The position numbers and the translations under genes were made by a program. Positions 31,874 to 43,639 of a stretch of 64,000 nt of DNA are shown in pieces. The stretch is from Neoceratodus forsteri (Eukaryota > Chordata > Ceratodontiformes > Ceratodontidae), in NCBI GenBank assembly GCA_016271365.2, contig CM028131.1:284895001-284959000 (forward strand). Reading direction: 5' to 3'. Under the pieces are notes generated by a model. It made no database searches. It was not told the DNA's origin and worked only from the letters and a program-made list of their open reading frames with translations. How positions within the stretch are numbered: position 1 is the first letter of the stretch; each line of letters starts with the position of its first letter.

Positions 31874-33340
31874 CTTGGGGGTGTGGACCCAATCCCCTAT
31901 ATATCGTTGCTACACTGATAAAAAATAATGTCCCAAATCTAAGAAATTGAGGTCACCCCATCCCTGGCTCTAATTTAAGCCTCTGTAGGCTAACCCTCGC
32001 TCGCTTCCCATTCCAGACGAATGAAGAGAAGGCACCCTCCAACTTTTTAATATCCCGCTTTGTCAACCCCAAATGCACCATCTACATTAGATACAATAAT
32101 CGGGGTAAAATACTCATCTTGATTAGGTTAATTTGCCACAACCACGAGATCGGCAAAGATGCCCATTGCTTTAAATCCGCCAGAACACCTTTAACCACTG
32201 GGGTATAATTCAGATCATATAAGGTCCCTAGGGATCTCCCAACTCTACTTCCCAGATACGTAAAATGTTTATGCACCCTGTTGAATCTGCCACGTGTGAT
32301 ACAACTTGCTACCCCCTGGGAGTTGCATCAGCTCAGATTTATCTAGGTTAAGCTTATAGCCAGAAAATTTAGCAAACCGTTCCACCATATCTAACAATGC
32401 TGCCATGGACCATTCTGGTTCCTTAACAAAAAGCAACATATCGTCAGCACACAATGTAATCTTAAGCTGCACCCCTGAGACCCCTCTAACCCCCTTAATT
32501 TCTTTATGTTGCCAAATAGCAGCGGCAAGTGGCTCCACCGCTAGGGCAAACAACAGTGGGGATAAGTGACAGCCCTGTCTCATTCCTCTACCTAGCTTAA
32601 ATCCTTCAGAAAGGGTACCATTCACCAGTACTTTGGCCTGACGGGAGCTATACATTGCCCTGATCCACTCCACAAATGGTTCACCCAGACCAAACCGGGA
32701 CAGGATCTCAAAAAGGTAACCCCATTCCACTCTATCAAAGGCCTTTTCGGCATCCATCGAAAGTATACATGTACCCTCTCTTCCCTTATTCGCTGTCCAG
32801 ACCACATTTAAGAGATGACACACATTGTGATAAGAGTAGTGACCCCGGATAAACCCGGTTTAGTCTGGGTGAACCAACTCCAGCAACACTACCTCCAACC
32901 TGGCTGCCAGGACCTTTGCCAAAATCTTCAGGTCACAGTTCAATAAAGAAATTGGTCTATAGGATGCACACTCTGTCACCTCTTTGTGAGCTTTAGGGAT
33001 TAAACAATTGACTGCATCTGAGAAAATACCTGGTAATTCCAGATGCTCTCCCTCCTTCCGCTGGAATGTGTCACACAATGGGCTGGCCAACTGACTCCCC
33101 AGGGTCTTCTAGTACTCAGCGGGAAACCCATCTGGTCCACTTTCCTTACCCTTTTTTAATCTTCGTATTGCTGTAACCACCTCAACCTTCATTATGGGTT
33201 CATACAATATCCCTGCCTGCTCCCTCGTTACTCGTGGTAACGCCAGATTTCTCATAAACTCTTCCAACTGACCCTCTACCATAGCCCCCTCACCTGTATA
33301 TAGGGAGTTAAAAAATCTCTGAAACATTCCTGGACACATG
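31874..33340 (-). pseudogene. L1-like ORF2 reverse transcriptase
   Basis: On the minus strand 'RRLKKGKESGPDGFPAEY' (near 33120), 'ASYRPISLLNCDLKILAK' (near 32945), 'SMDAEKAFDRVEWGYLF' (near 32750, first catalytic Asp), 'MRQGCHLSPLLFALAVEPL' and the box 'TLCADDMLLF' (near 32440) appear in the expected order. Both Asp of the box are present, with Cys in place of the usual Tyr or Phe. Stops after 'FPAEY' (about 33110) and after 'LELVHPD' (about 32860) break the frame. The region 31874-32280 continues into the thumb. Confidence 0.92.
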
Positions 33341-34550
33341 GCTCCTGCCTATGAAGATTACCTTCCTTGTTCTTGATGGTAGTGATATGAGTTGGGCACC
33401 GGCCCCTCTTCATGAGCCAAACCAGCAGTGGGCCAGGCCTATTCCCGACTCGAAAACTTGTTTCTTGTAAAATGTCCAAGCCTTCCTTGCCTCCCCATGC
33501 AGAAGGGCATTCAGAGCATCTCTTGTGGCTGTTAAGGCCACCCTCGCATCCCTCTCCTCCCCTCCAGTTACCTGTCTCTCTAGACCCCTCAATTGGTCTT
33601 CTAATGTGACTCGTCTTTCCTGCTGTTTTTTTAATCCTACTGACATATTTAATAATCATACCTCTCATATAAGCTTTTCCTGCATCCCATAGCATGGCCT
33701 TGGAGGTAACCAATCCCCCATTAGCTCGCATATACTCTTCCCACTGTTCCTTCACGTATTCCCCAAATTTTTTATCCCCCAACAGGTATGTTGGAAACTT
33801 CCAGGGGGGTGGACCCTCCCTCTGTATTCCCATCTTAAGGGAAAGAATCACCATTGCATGGTCAGATGTGGGAATGGGACTATGTTTAACATCTATCACT
33901 CTGTTATACCATTCCCTCAATAAGAAAACATAATCTATTCGAAACCACGTACCATGTGGGTTAGAATAAAAGGTGTACTCCCTGGCCCCTGGGTTCACTT
34001 CTCCCCACCCATCAATCATTCCTAACTCTACCAGCCCAAGTCTGCACTGCTGAATTGCCTCACTCTGCCTGCCTCGGCCCAAAGAGAGGTCCAATACAGG
34101 GTCCATAGTACAATTTTAGTCTCCCCAAAGAACAAGGCCCGGGAATTGTTCCTTTACCAGCAGAGACTGTAGCATACTATAAAAGGCGGATTCAAAGACC
34201 GGCGAAGCATATACACTAGCGAATGTAACTCTTTCACCCGAAAGCTCCCCCACCACAAAGACATACCACCCTTCTCCCGTATCCCTTATCACCCTCTGTA
34301 CCTGGAAGGGTAATGCCTGCAGGAGGACAGCGACCCCATGCTTGTGAGACTTATATGACACTGAATAACATTTCCTGACCTACCCTCTCACCAATTTAGC
34401 ATGTTCCAATTCGGTAAGGTGGGTCTCCTGCAGAAGAGCCACTTGTGCCCCCTGCCTCCTCAAAGCAGTGAGAAGGCCAGTACGCTTTATTGGAGTTTCT
34501 ATAACCCTCACATTCCATATGCAAATATTCATCTCCTGTAATTTAGCCAT
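33276..34550 (-). pseudogene. L1-like ORF2 start and APE endonuclease
   Basis: ORF2 begins with ATG at 34550-34548 ('MAKLQEMNICIWNVRVIE'), followed by 'QGAQVALLQETHLTELEH' with the catalytic Glu. TAG at 34380-34382 and TAA at 34116-34118 break the frame. Then come 'FRIDYVFLLREW' and 'IPTSDHAMVILSLK', the latter with the catalytic Asp and His, at about 33870-33990. The frame 34106-33276 drops out of the native reading near 33600. The L1-like organisation is clear. Confidence 0.9.
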
Positions 34551-34627
34551 TATGACCAACTATGACTGTCCTTAGTCTCCTCTCCCATGACTGCAGGTGA
34601 CCGGTGAGGTACAATTGTCGCTCCTTA

Positions 34628-36228
34628 TGTAACCCCCCTGCAAATGGGGGTTCCCAAAAGACTTCCAGGAGCTTGCTTGAATGCTCCAAGCCTGAATGGT
34701 GTTTGGCATTTAAGCCATTTATCAGTGAGTGTTTTTAGAGCCTCTGGTACTGTCTCTTTAATAGCTGTCTGCTTGCAGACATAATTAGTTTGTATGGGGG
34801 GACTTTGTGCTTCTCTGAGTACCACTCGAGCTGCTGCCAATTCACTTCATTTTTGCAGTCACTAGGAGTGCAAAGGGAACCTATCTGAAAGATGTAACTG
34901 TTTGCCAGAAATTATTTAGAGTAATAATGAAATTACAGTTTGTCTAACCTGCTTTCTTTGCAGTCAGAACTGTGTCTGCTAGTTCCCCATTCTAGTTTTG
35001 AACTGCTGAACTGGACCAATCAGTGTGGGGTAAGCTAGCTCTAAAATGGTGCCTTGGACGAATCAGAACTTGGACTCATAATCTGAGCCAGCCACAAGAG
35101 GATTGTATGGGCAGTGACTCTGGGAGATGTAGTTTAGACTTCAGTGCCTTTTGGACCAACAGCAGCAGTCTATTGTGAGTGACAGCCAATCCAGTCAAGA
35201 ACTGGGAGGAACTCAAAGGAAGTGCCCGTTTTGTCGGTTGGAGTTTCAGTTGAGCTTTGGCAGTGAAGAAGGAAGGAGCCCTGTGCTTTTTCAGTGTGCA
35301 GTTTTAGTCAAAAACGTGTAAGGCCCAGAGTTCGGTCTGCAGCTTGTGTAACAGCTTGTTAGGACTGAATCTGTCCTGTGAAAAGAATCAAAGGATCTCT
35401 GAAGAGTAGAAACCAGGCTCACCCTGTAGAAGACTGGAAGAATTGCTGAAAATTGCACTCGGTCTGTCAGGAACTGAATCTGCTGTGTGTTCTCCCGGTA
35501 TTGTGCAATTAGCATCGACAGATGCAGCCTGCCTGGTATAGTGCTTTCTTTATATGGATGTGTGAAGAGGTTTGTGTACCTCAAGTGAGCCCTGCAGACA
35601 TTGAAGGACCCTATCTTATTTGGAGGTCGTGAGTACTAATTCAGGGTTGCCCTGTTGAATTGCCACATTAAATCCAAATGGAATTACTGTACTGCTGACT
35701 GTTTAATTTCCTTTCTGTGTGAAAGGGCCCCTACCAGCTGCCACGGTTTGGACTAGCCACTAGGGCTTGGGTACCCAGGGACAGTAACTGATAGGGATAG
35801 GCTGTGCACAGAGCCATAGGTAGATTATTAGAGTGATAAGCCACTAACCTGATTTCCTGTCCTGTTATATCCCCTAAATAAATCAGAGCTGCTTGTTTCA
35901 GCAAAGTTATACTGCCTGAGGTATTTGTTCATGTTAAAGTACTGTACTGTGATTGTTGCACTGTATCTCATTTCACAGGAGGTCCAGTGCCGGAACCAGA
36001 CCTGGGGGTAAGTGTATACTGTGAAGGTAATTTGATATATTGTGTGGGCCACTAGTGGGAAGAAAGGGGGTTGCAGTGTCCCAGAGGGCTGTGATCAAGT
36101 TAGTTTAACTATTGCAAACCCTGACCTCTGGGTGGAGGCACCCGCCATTGGATCCAGGCCCCTCAACCTGTTAGTGGCAAATCAGGCAGGGGTAGTAGCC
36201 CCTGGGATAGCGCCATCTAGGGGTTACA
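34628..36228 (+). mobile_element. Solo-LTR-like insert (1,601 bp) between L1-like ORF2 and ORF1
   Basis: The insert begins TGTAACCCCC (34628) and ends GGGGTTACA (36228), short inverted ends with the TG...CA boundary of LTRs. CTTA occurs directly outside both ends (34624-34627 and 36229-36232), a 4-bp target duplication. AATAAA lies at 35877-35882, 346 bp before the right end, where a plus-strand LTR would place its polyadenylation signal. No gag or pol is seen. I infer a solo LTR, but a long non-autonomous element is possible. Confidence 0.75.
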
Positions 36229-36232
36229 CTTA

Positions 36233-37540
36233 CATTTCCAGGTCCCACTTTGAATTAAGCTGAGCTTATAACATATATGGATGTGAACACGTAAATGTGC
36301 ATAACAGTGCACAATAATGTAAACAAACAGACATAAACATGAACAATAAACTGTAACAATACAGACAGCTTTAAATCCTAACATATCCTTCCTCTGCTTC
36401 CCCCAATACTAAATCATCAGTAATCCTTCCCTTTTCCCCATATTCCCCATTCTGAACATCCCATTCCAATTATTCGATTTCCCCACCACCATTTTCCATT
36501 CTCCTTTATTGCCCCAGACTTCACCCCCCCTTCACATATGATACCCCCTGCCCACACATTCTAAGGGCACTAGCTGCCACTACATGCAAGAGTGTCCAAA
36601 TAACCTATAGATTTGACCAGAACCTCCCTGCTGTCCCCTACCCCTCACTGAGTACAAAATAAAACCCTTTTCTATTCGCTTTTTTCCCCTCTTAAAACTC
36701 CACTGACCACAATGGCCAACTGGGTCCTGATGCCCCTCAAAATCTCTCTCCAGGCAGGTCCTTACCAGCAGCCATTCCTTTGTATTAATATCCCAGGATA
36801 CCTGCCGCTATTCCAAATGACTCCCTCCCTCCAGGTGTGCCGCTTCCCTTAAAAGGCCAGGGCTACACGGTGTCCCCACATGACCTGCCTCTCCCTGTGC
36901 CCATCCATTTTCCTCCCTCATTTCCCATAAATCCGGGCAACCATCATAAGCCAGACCCAACAAGTATATTCAACAGCATTGGTCCCCTTCCCCCCGTATA
37001 GTCCTGGAAGTGTTGCAGATAGATCCTCTTCTTTTCTCCCTGCACCTCACCTTCGGGAGCACAGGCCGAACAAGTCCCTTTAGATATCCCTGTGTCCCAA
37101 AGGAGAAGTCCCCAGTAAAATTCATATAGCTAATCGTAGGGGAGAGAAGAGAAAACAGAAGTTCCAACAGTGCCCTATAGAGGCCCCCGAAGGCCCATCC
37201 TACACGAGGGAAGGGTATACTTCTCAGGGCCCTCCATTAAGCCCTGACCTTCCACGTGGCAACAGAGAAAGGGTGCATGAGCATTTCCCACAGTCCAGGC
37301 TCATGACAATAAATTCAGTCAGCTTCCTTCCCCTGCACCTCCCCTCAGGGAGCATGGGCACACACCAAGGCAGTTCAGTCATATATACACCCCCCTTTAA
37401 AGTGTTACAGAAAAAAACTGTTCAGTACCAATAGTAGCTGTATCAGCAGGATAATGTCCCCCAAGCCTCTCGAGTCTGCCGAGGCACTGAGTAGCACAAC
37501 AAAACAGTCAGCATACCATGTATGGCAGGAAGACATTTAC
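36233..37540 (-). other. L1-like inter-ORF sequence, or an additional unrecognised insert
   Basis: About 1.3 kb of C-rich plus-strand sequence separates ORF1 from the solo-LTR-like insert. No coding signal is visible on the minus strand. The inter-ORF length exceeds what I would expect, so a further undated insertion is possible. Confidence 0.35.
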
Positions 37541-38388
37541 TCATCCAATCTTCTTTCTGAGCTCCTCTATGAAAGTTTCAGCCTTCTTCACTTCCCAGAA
37601 AGAGAAAACTGTCCCCTCGTGCTTAATCTTAAGAGTTGCAGGATAAATCATAAAGTTCTCCACCTTCATGCCCCTCAAGCTAGACATCACCTCATTGAAT
37701 ATTTTGTGCTTTTTTAACAATCTGGCTGAATAATCCTGGGAGATAAACAGCTTATGCCCCTCATATACAAGCGGACCCTTTTCCCGATATGCCTGCAATA
37801 CCTCCTCTCTGTCCTGATAGTACTGAAATCTCGTGATGAGCTGTCGAGGTGGCTGGCCTGCCAGTGGCCTGGGCATAACTGCCCAGTGGGCCCTCACTCA
37901 TTTCCACTCCCAGCAGCATGGGTAAAGTTACTGCACAAAATTCCAGCGCACTCCCACCTTCTTTCTCTTCAGGTAGACCCCTTAAATGAAGGTTGAGCCT
38001 CTTATGATAATTCTCCTGGTAATCTGCTGCCTCCTTCATATCTTCATGTTCCCTCTGCAATGCCAGGATTTTCTCTGGGGCACCCTGCATTTCATCCTCC
38101 AGCTGAGATTTTCTCTCCTCTGCCTCATTCAGACACAGTACCTGAGTCAACTGCTGTGTAAAGGACCTCCTGAATTTTATCATCTATCCAGGATTCTAAT
38201 CTGCATAGTCTGGGCTTAACGGCTGTCATGACCTGGCCCATAAGCTCATGGCCTAGCTCGGCTATTTCTGCCACAGACAGCAAAATCAAGCTCTGGCTTT
38301 CACTCTGTCCACTATCCGCACTTTTCTTGCCCATTTTGGCTGCTGTTTGTTGACACTTACTGGGGCCCGAATTTAAATACTCATCCAT
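37541..38388 (-). pseudogene. L1-like ORF1 protein (coiled coil plus RRM-type/C-terminal domain), frameshifted
   Basis: The minus-strand frame 38388-38125 carries the N-terminal ~80 residues ('ILLSVAEIAELGHELMGQV'). The frame 38183-37761 has a coiled-coil-like stretch and 'LNLHLRGLPEEKEGGSAL', the RRM-type segment. The frame 37897-37541 has 'RQLITRFQYYQDREEVL', 'AYREKGPLVYEGHKLF' and 'KKAETFIEELRKKIG', matching the C-terminal domain of L1 ORF1 proteins. Two frameshifts separate the parts. L1 ORF1 binds element RNA as a trimer; no such function can be expected from this copy. Confidence 0.85.
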
Positions 38389-38540
38389 TACAGAGTTGCC
38401 ACTTGGTCTAGCTACTTATCTACTCAAATAAGAAGCAAACTATAACTTTTATTTTGTTTTAATTCTCTGACTTGGAGGAGTGGGGTAGGAACACGTCTTG
38501 TCAGTTTACCAGCTCATTAGTGCCCCCAGCCTTGTGTTTT

Positions 38541-39136
38541 TTTTTTTTGATATTCTATTTTCTCCCCCCCCCGGCTCCAGATCTTGTCACTCCTTCAAGC
38601 ATCCTAGGTTCCCTGCACCCCCTCCAACCTCCCTGGGTGCCATTCCACATCGTATCACAGCCTACCTCGAGGTAGCTCAGCATTACCCCTAGCCGAGTGG
38701 GTCCCTCTCCTCCAAGGGGGAAGGCACTGGTGGAGGCAGCGCAGCACACTATTTTTTCCTCTTTCAGCCTTGGGTGCTGCTAAAGCAGGGGCTGACCCCA
38801 GTGCTGCTAAAGCAGTGGCTGACCCTAAAGGAAGTCTTCAGACATGTCTTGAACTGGGTGCCGTCATCCTGCCAATCTGGAGTGTTTTTTCTCACGTCCT
38901 AGTGTTTTTGTCCCTCCTGCACTGCTGCCTGTAGTGCCCCCCTTCTCCACCGGGAGCCACTACTGGAACGAGACATCCCACCCACCCCAGGAGAGGAGAG
39001 CAGTCCTCTGGATGCTCGATCCTCTCCTTCCCCTGCCAGCTCCCAGTGCCCCAAGTCCATTCTCAAACCCGGGTCACTGGCGTGGTTCGAGGTGTGGCAT
39101 CCAGTGCCTCAGTTCTCTGCATCACTGGGCTGGCTT
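38541..39136 (-). mobile_element. Antisense tRNA-headed SINE, about 595 bp
   Basis: On the minus strand the element starts at 39136 with a head carrying a B-box-like 'CGGGTTTGAGAATGG' segment, and ends with poly(A) (the T-run to 38548). It matches a sense copy at 57238-57806 along most of its length, including 'GACTGCTCTCCTC' and 'GGAGAGGGACCCACTCGGC'. GCCTTGT lies at 39137-39143 on one side and at 38529-38535 on the other. The tRNA-like head and A tail point to a Pol III-type SINE. The family is not recognised. Confidence 0.8.
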
Positions 39137-39149
39137 GCCTTGTATTTTT

Positions 39150-39372
39150 AACAAATTATGAGGTCATATGCCTGCAGGAAACCTGGCATAATGAGGAAGC
39201 AAATATTAGCTTGAATGGCTATGAATTTTTTAAGGTTGCGGGCATGAAAAACAAAAAAACTGGGGAGGTATTCTGGTGGTATTATTACACTGATCAAGGT
39301 CAGTGTCTTTTTGAAAATTCTGTTGTGGAGGACCTCGAAGAATTTCATAATTGTTTATATGCAGAATGAAAA
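39150..39372 (+). pseudogene. LINE-X endonuclease, continuation
   Basis: After the third GCCTTGT (39137-39149) the sequence reads 'TNYEVICLQETWHNEEANI' with the catalytic Glu in 'LQETW', and 'LNGYEFFKVAGMKNKKTG'. This continues the endonuclease begun at 30225. Coding stops at about 39369. Nothing downstream in the window continues the element. Confidence 0.75.
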
Positions 39373-40316
39373 CAAATAAATTCTTCTTATAAATTCTTAT
39401 GTTCCCCCAGAAAGTTCTTGTTATTTTACTGAGAAGTTATGATATGAGCTTTATTTGCTTGTAAGAGCACAGGGCCCTCTGGGCCCTGCGCGCCCATCCA
39501 TCTCTAATTTTTGAGAGATTGTTATTGTATCCTTATTTCCCTGTTAAAACTCTTCCATCACTCCGTAATGCTATGTGTATTTGAATGTGGCATCGTGGGA
39601 CCCTCTGGGCCCTGCACCACCATCCATCCATACGCCCTGAACTCCTATCACTCCATGATGGCATTCATATTTGCATGTGTGAGCCCACGGTGCCATCCAT
39701 CCATAATTTTTGAGATATTGTAATCATATCCTTAGTTTCCTTCACTCCCATCAGTCCAAAATGGTATATATATTTGCATGTGGGAGCACAGGGCCCTCAG
39801 GGCCCTGTGTTCCCATCAAAGCATCATTTTTCAGATAGTGTAATGGTATCCTTATTTGCCTGTGGGTGAGCTGGGACCTCTGGGCCCTGCACTCCCATCC
39901 TATAGTGTGCAGTGCCAAAGAAACACCTTACATTGCATGGTTATCCTGTAAAAAACACAGCAAAATTTGAAACCTGTGTAACTGGACACAAAATTATTAT
40001 ATTTTCATGAAACTAGCAAAAGGCACACCGGTGGGACAAGTACTTTGTATCCTGACAATGTCAGAGCAAAATTACAAACCATTTCTTCACAATGTAGTGA
40101 CAGATAAATGACTGTGTACACCTCACATTACAATGTTATCCTATGGAACACAAAGCAAAATTTAAACCTGCAGAACTCCAAAGCAAAGTAATATATTTTC
40201 ACAAAACCAGCAAAAGACATGTCTGTAGGGCAACCCCCTTTGTACCCTGAAAATTTCAGACCAAAATCACCAATCAATTGTTAACTGTGGAGTCACAAAG
40301 AAACAATTGTCCTAAA

Positions 40317-40347
40317 ATTCTTTTTTTGCAAATTGCAAAAAAAGAAT
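40317..40347. repeat. Perfect 15-bp palindrome
   Basis: ATTCTTTTTTTGCAA (40317-40331) and its exact inverted copy (40333-40347) are separated by one base. Related short palindromes follow within 120 bp: CCTTTTCACAA A TTGTGAAAAAGG near 40391-40415 and CCTTTTTCGCAA T TTGCGAACAAGG near 40431-40455. Confidence 0.9.
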
Positions 40348-41072
40348 CCTTTTCCACAGTTCCTTTTTGTAATTTGTAGTAAAAGAAATATCCTTTTCAC
40401 AAATTGTGAAAAAGGATCTTGTTTCGCAGTTCCTTTTTCGCAATTTGCGAACAAGGATTTCAGCATGTTAAAAAAACACATTTCTAAGTAAGTTATTGAA
40501 AAACTGACCCCCAGAATCTGATTCTATGGGTCCTGATTAGATAAAGACAACCACTGTTGTCTACTGAACTGATATATTTTTTAGTTATTTCATTTTGTCA
40601 TCGCTAACTGAAAACAAGATGGCGGCAGCATGGAAAAAGATTCCACATTTGCAGCAAAGGAGCCTGTGTTTGCAAAAAAGGATTCCACATTTGCAATAAA
40701 GAATCCTTTTTCAAGAGGGACATCTAATTGGTCCCATAGGAAATAATGGGAAACGTTTAAATGTAATAACTTTAGTATGGATTCATATTTTTTACCAAAT
40801 CTTCAAAAGGCACTACCCCTCCCCCAAGAGTGTGGTACCCCCCATGATTCTGTCCACTTGACGATACTCCATCTCATCTGCCAGCTAGGCTAACTACCAC
40901 CAGCCCCACATAATAATCCTAGAAACAATGTTAATTTCTTAACATATGTTGTATATCAGAAATCTCCATCCACTATAATGGCTATATCCCTGCAGGATTA
41001 TGTATCCAGTAATGCTAGTTATTTTCTCTGTTTGTATATGTACCCAGATGCTGATGTAATGCTACATACTGT

Positions 41073-41158
41073 ACATAGAAACATAGAAACATAGAATGTG
41101 ATGGCAGATAAGGACCACTTGGCCCACCTAGCCCACCTAGTCTGCCCATTTACATGGC
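41073..41158 (-). mobile_element. CR1 3' end remnant
   Basis: Three antisense tail units (ACATAGAAACATAGAAACAT) and about 60 bp of CR1 3' UTR antisense, the same as at 2711 and 19838. This is a very short 5'-truncated insertion or remnant. Confidence 0.8.
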
Positions 41159-42021
41159 ACAATTACATGGTGTGTTGTTTGTAAACTGCAAAGATCTCAA
41201 TAAAAAGATTAACTGTAAAAAAAAAAAATCTTCAAAAAGCACATTTGAGATTCAAGACCTTTCTAGCCTAAAAATTTCAGGCCAAAATTCCACACCATTG
41301 TTGTCCAGCGGCGTAACATCGAATTTTACAAAACAAATTTAAATGTTCACATTTTTTGACACTCTGTACCTTTGTACCCACACATCTGACCAAAACAAAA
41401 CTTACCACATCAAGAGATATTTGGACCATGATGGCACATGCAAATATTATGCAAATCACGAGAATGGTTGCTAAGCTATTAAAGTGCAAAATTTTGAGTT
41501 TCACATAGAAGTGAACGTTGAACCCTAACTATAGGGGTATGATCACACCCCTATAAGATACCTATCTATCTAAGAAAAAAATCTAGAAATCTCATTGGTC
41601 AAGATATCAGCTGATCTATAAATGCAAAGTCATCTGGACCCTAAATCACATCACACAATGAGCAAATCAGTCCTCCTACAACCAGAACTATCTTCCATCA
41701 GTTCCCCAATAGCCAGAACTGATCTTCCATCACAAACATGGCTGCTACCGTTACACTGTAAAATTCTTAACTGGGCCCTGAAAATAAAACTACCTTAAAT
41801 AAAATATAAAACAAAGTAATGAAATGTTTTTCCCTGATCATTACACTCTCCCTGCACACATAAACAAATTAGAATTATTAAGTAGTGTTTATCATTTTCA
41901 TTACAACTGTTCCTTTGCTGACAGTGAAAATCCTCCTTTCTTTACCAGCTCATCAGATAAATCTCTTCTGCTTGCTCTGACAGTGAGATAATTGAGTCTC
42001 TGACTCTAGAAGAGGTCTTTG

Positions 42022-42024
<3 letters not shown>

Positions 42025-42069
<45 letters not shown>
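42025..42069. repeat. (TG)n microsatellite
   Basis: About 22 uninterrupted TG units. Confidence 0.95.
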
Positions 42070-42071
<2 letters not shown>

Positions 42072-43250
42072 AGTACATTAGGAGAGGGACATTCTGCCAG
42101 TGGAACTGAGCAGAATTTCAAATCCCTGTATTCTATGGTAAACATTCCATGATGAACATTCCCTATCTTGAATGTGGGGAAAAACAGAGAAAAAAAACAG
42201 GATGAAGAAAGTAGGCTATATACTCTATAAACAAAGAGAAAAGGTGGGAAAACACACTTACATAGGCAGAGGCAGACCCAAACTGCTCAAATGCATTCCT
42301 GAAGTCTATAAAAGCACGTATATTTGAATCATATATATATTTTTTAGGTGAATTTTATCAACCTACTCCACCAAAAAAAAAAAGGCAACCTGACAGGTTG
42401 AAAGATTTGAACACATTTCCATTAAGAGACCATACTTGTACTGATTTGAAATGCAAGGTAACATGTTTTTTTCCTACTAACCTTTCACCTCAATCCTATA
42501 GCAGTTTTTCTCTTAAGTACTAGACCATGATGCGTAACTAAAAAACAAAAATAAAGAGAATGTTGCTTTCAGTGAAACTATATTACTATAGTGTAATGAA
42601 GATAAAGTTTTATACACTGCATATTTTTACAAATTTACAGATGTTACAGTGCATTTATATGAAAATTTACATTACAAAGAGAATATATATTTTAAACTAA
42701 CACTATTATTTTCAGCTAACACTACTAGTAAATAATATTATTGCAAAGTACTAGTTAATCTACTGCTGAACTATGCTATTTATGTGCCAGTATAGTTAGG
42801 GTGAAACAGCTCTTCTATGTTAAAGTCCAAACCTTGAGCCTTAATAACTTTGGAGTTGTTCAATGGATGTGCATGACATTTGGCATGCATAATTACTAGG
42901 GCTAGGTCTCCTGACCTGCCAAATGTTGTGTGAATCTGTTGAGTGGTTACTGAGACATAAAATGTTGAAAAAACAGAAATATCTGGATTTTGTGACATTA
43001 CTTTGCTCATCTGTATCCCAGGAATACCTTTATTTTGTGGTCTTAAATTTTCAGAACAGAAAGCCTTTGGGTCGCAGATGTGCCTTTGGAAGGTTTGGTG
43101 AAAAATATTAATCCTTTCAAAAGTTATGACATTTTTAATTTCCCATTGTTTCCTATGGGAAAATTTATATGTCAGGCATGAAAATTATATTTTTCACACA
43201 GTAGCAGTATTGTGCAAAAATAGCAGCTTATTTTCGAACAGTTGGAGAGC

Positions 43251-43304
43251 TGTGTGAAAAAATACCAGCTTCTTTTCGCAAAGAATACTGGTATTTTTCA
43301 CACA
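43251..43304. repeat. Hairpin with 17-18 bp stem
   Basis: TGTGTGAAAAAATACCAG (43251-43268) faces CTGGTATTTTTCACACA (43288-43304). The arms pair except for one extra A. It is followed by the CATCTTGTTTTGCTG block at 43339-43372, as in other units of the domain. Confidence 0.85.
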
Positions 43305-43639
43305 GTTCACAGTCCTGCTATCGATTGAGCTGTGTTGCGGCCACCATCTTGTTTTGCTGCTTAGCGAAGATGTTGAAGTACCAAAATTTTAAACACAAGA
43401 AAAACATAAGAAAACAGCTAAAAAAAATCTCTTTAGGTGTTTTCTGATTTTTGTGTGTGTGTGTTTTAAGCTGGACCCAAAGAAGTTTTTCTCTCGGGTG
43501 CCAGCTTATACAGAGAATGGCTTGGAGTCGGTTCTCCGTATGAGAAGCATGATATTTTCTTGACTTCTGCAGCTGCAGCAGGAACTCGTGCTGCCAGCTC
43601 CAGAGTCATGGAAGCGCCACTTTGTGCGCACAAACAATA

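Larger units (their letters stand above)
30309..38528 (-). mobile_element. Antisense L1/Tx1-like LINE inserted in LINE-X, with a solo-LTR-like insert
   Basis: On the minus strand the order is short 5' UTR (38528-38389), ORF1 (38388-37541), ORF2 (34550 to about 30944), 3' UTR and an antisense poly(A) start (T-run at 30304-30314). The flanks are GCCTTGTGTATTTTT at 30294-30308 and GCCTTGTGTTTT at 38529-38540. Without the 1.6-kb insert at 34628-36228 the element is about 6.6 kb, near full length for L1. It is assigned to L1 in the broad sense from the ORF1 and ORF2 domains. Confidence 0.85.

Noticed and set aside
39430..39900. Regularly spaced GGGCCC blocks suggesting a CRISPR-like array
   Set aside because: Repeats are long, diverged and inverted elsewhere, spacers are repetitive, and the DNA is clearly vertebrate.
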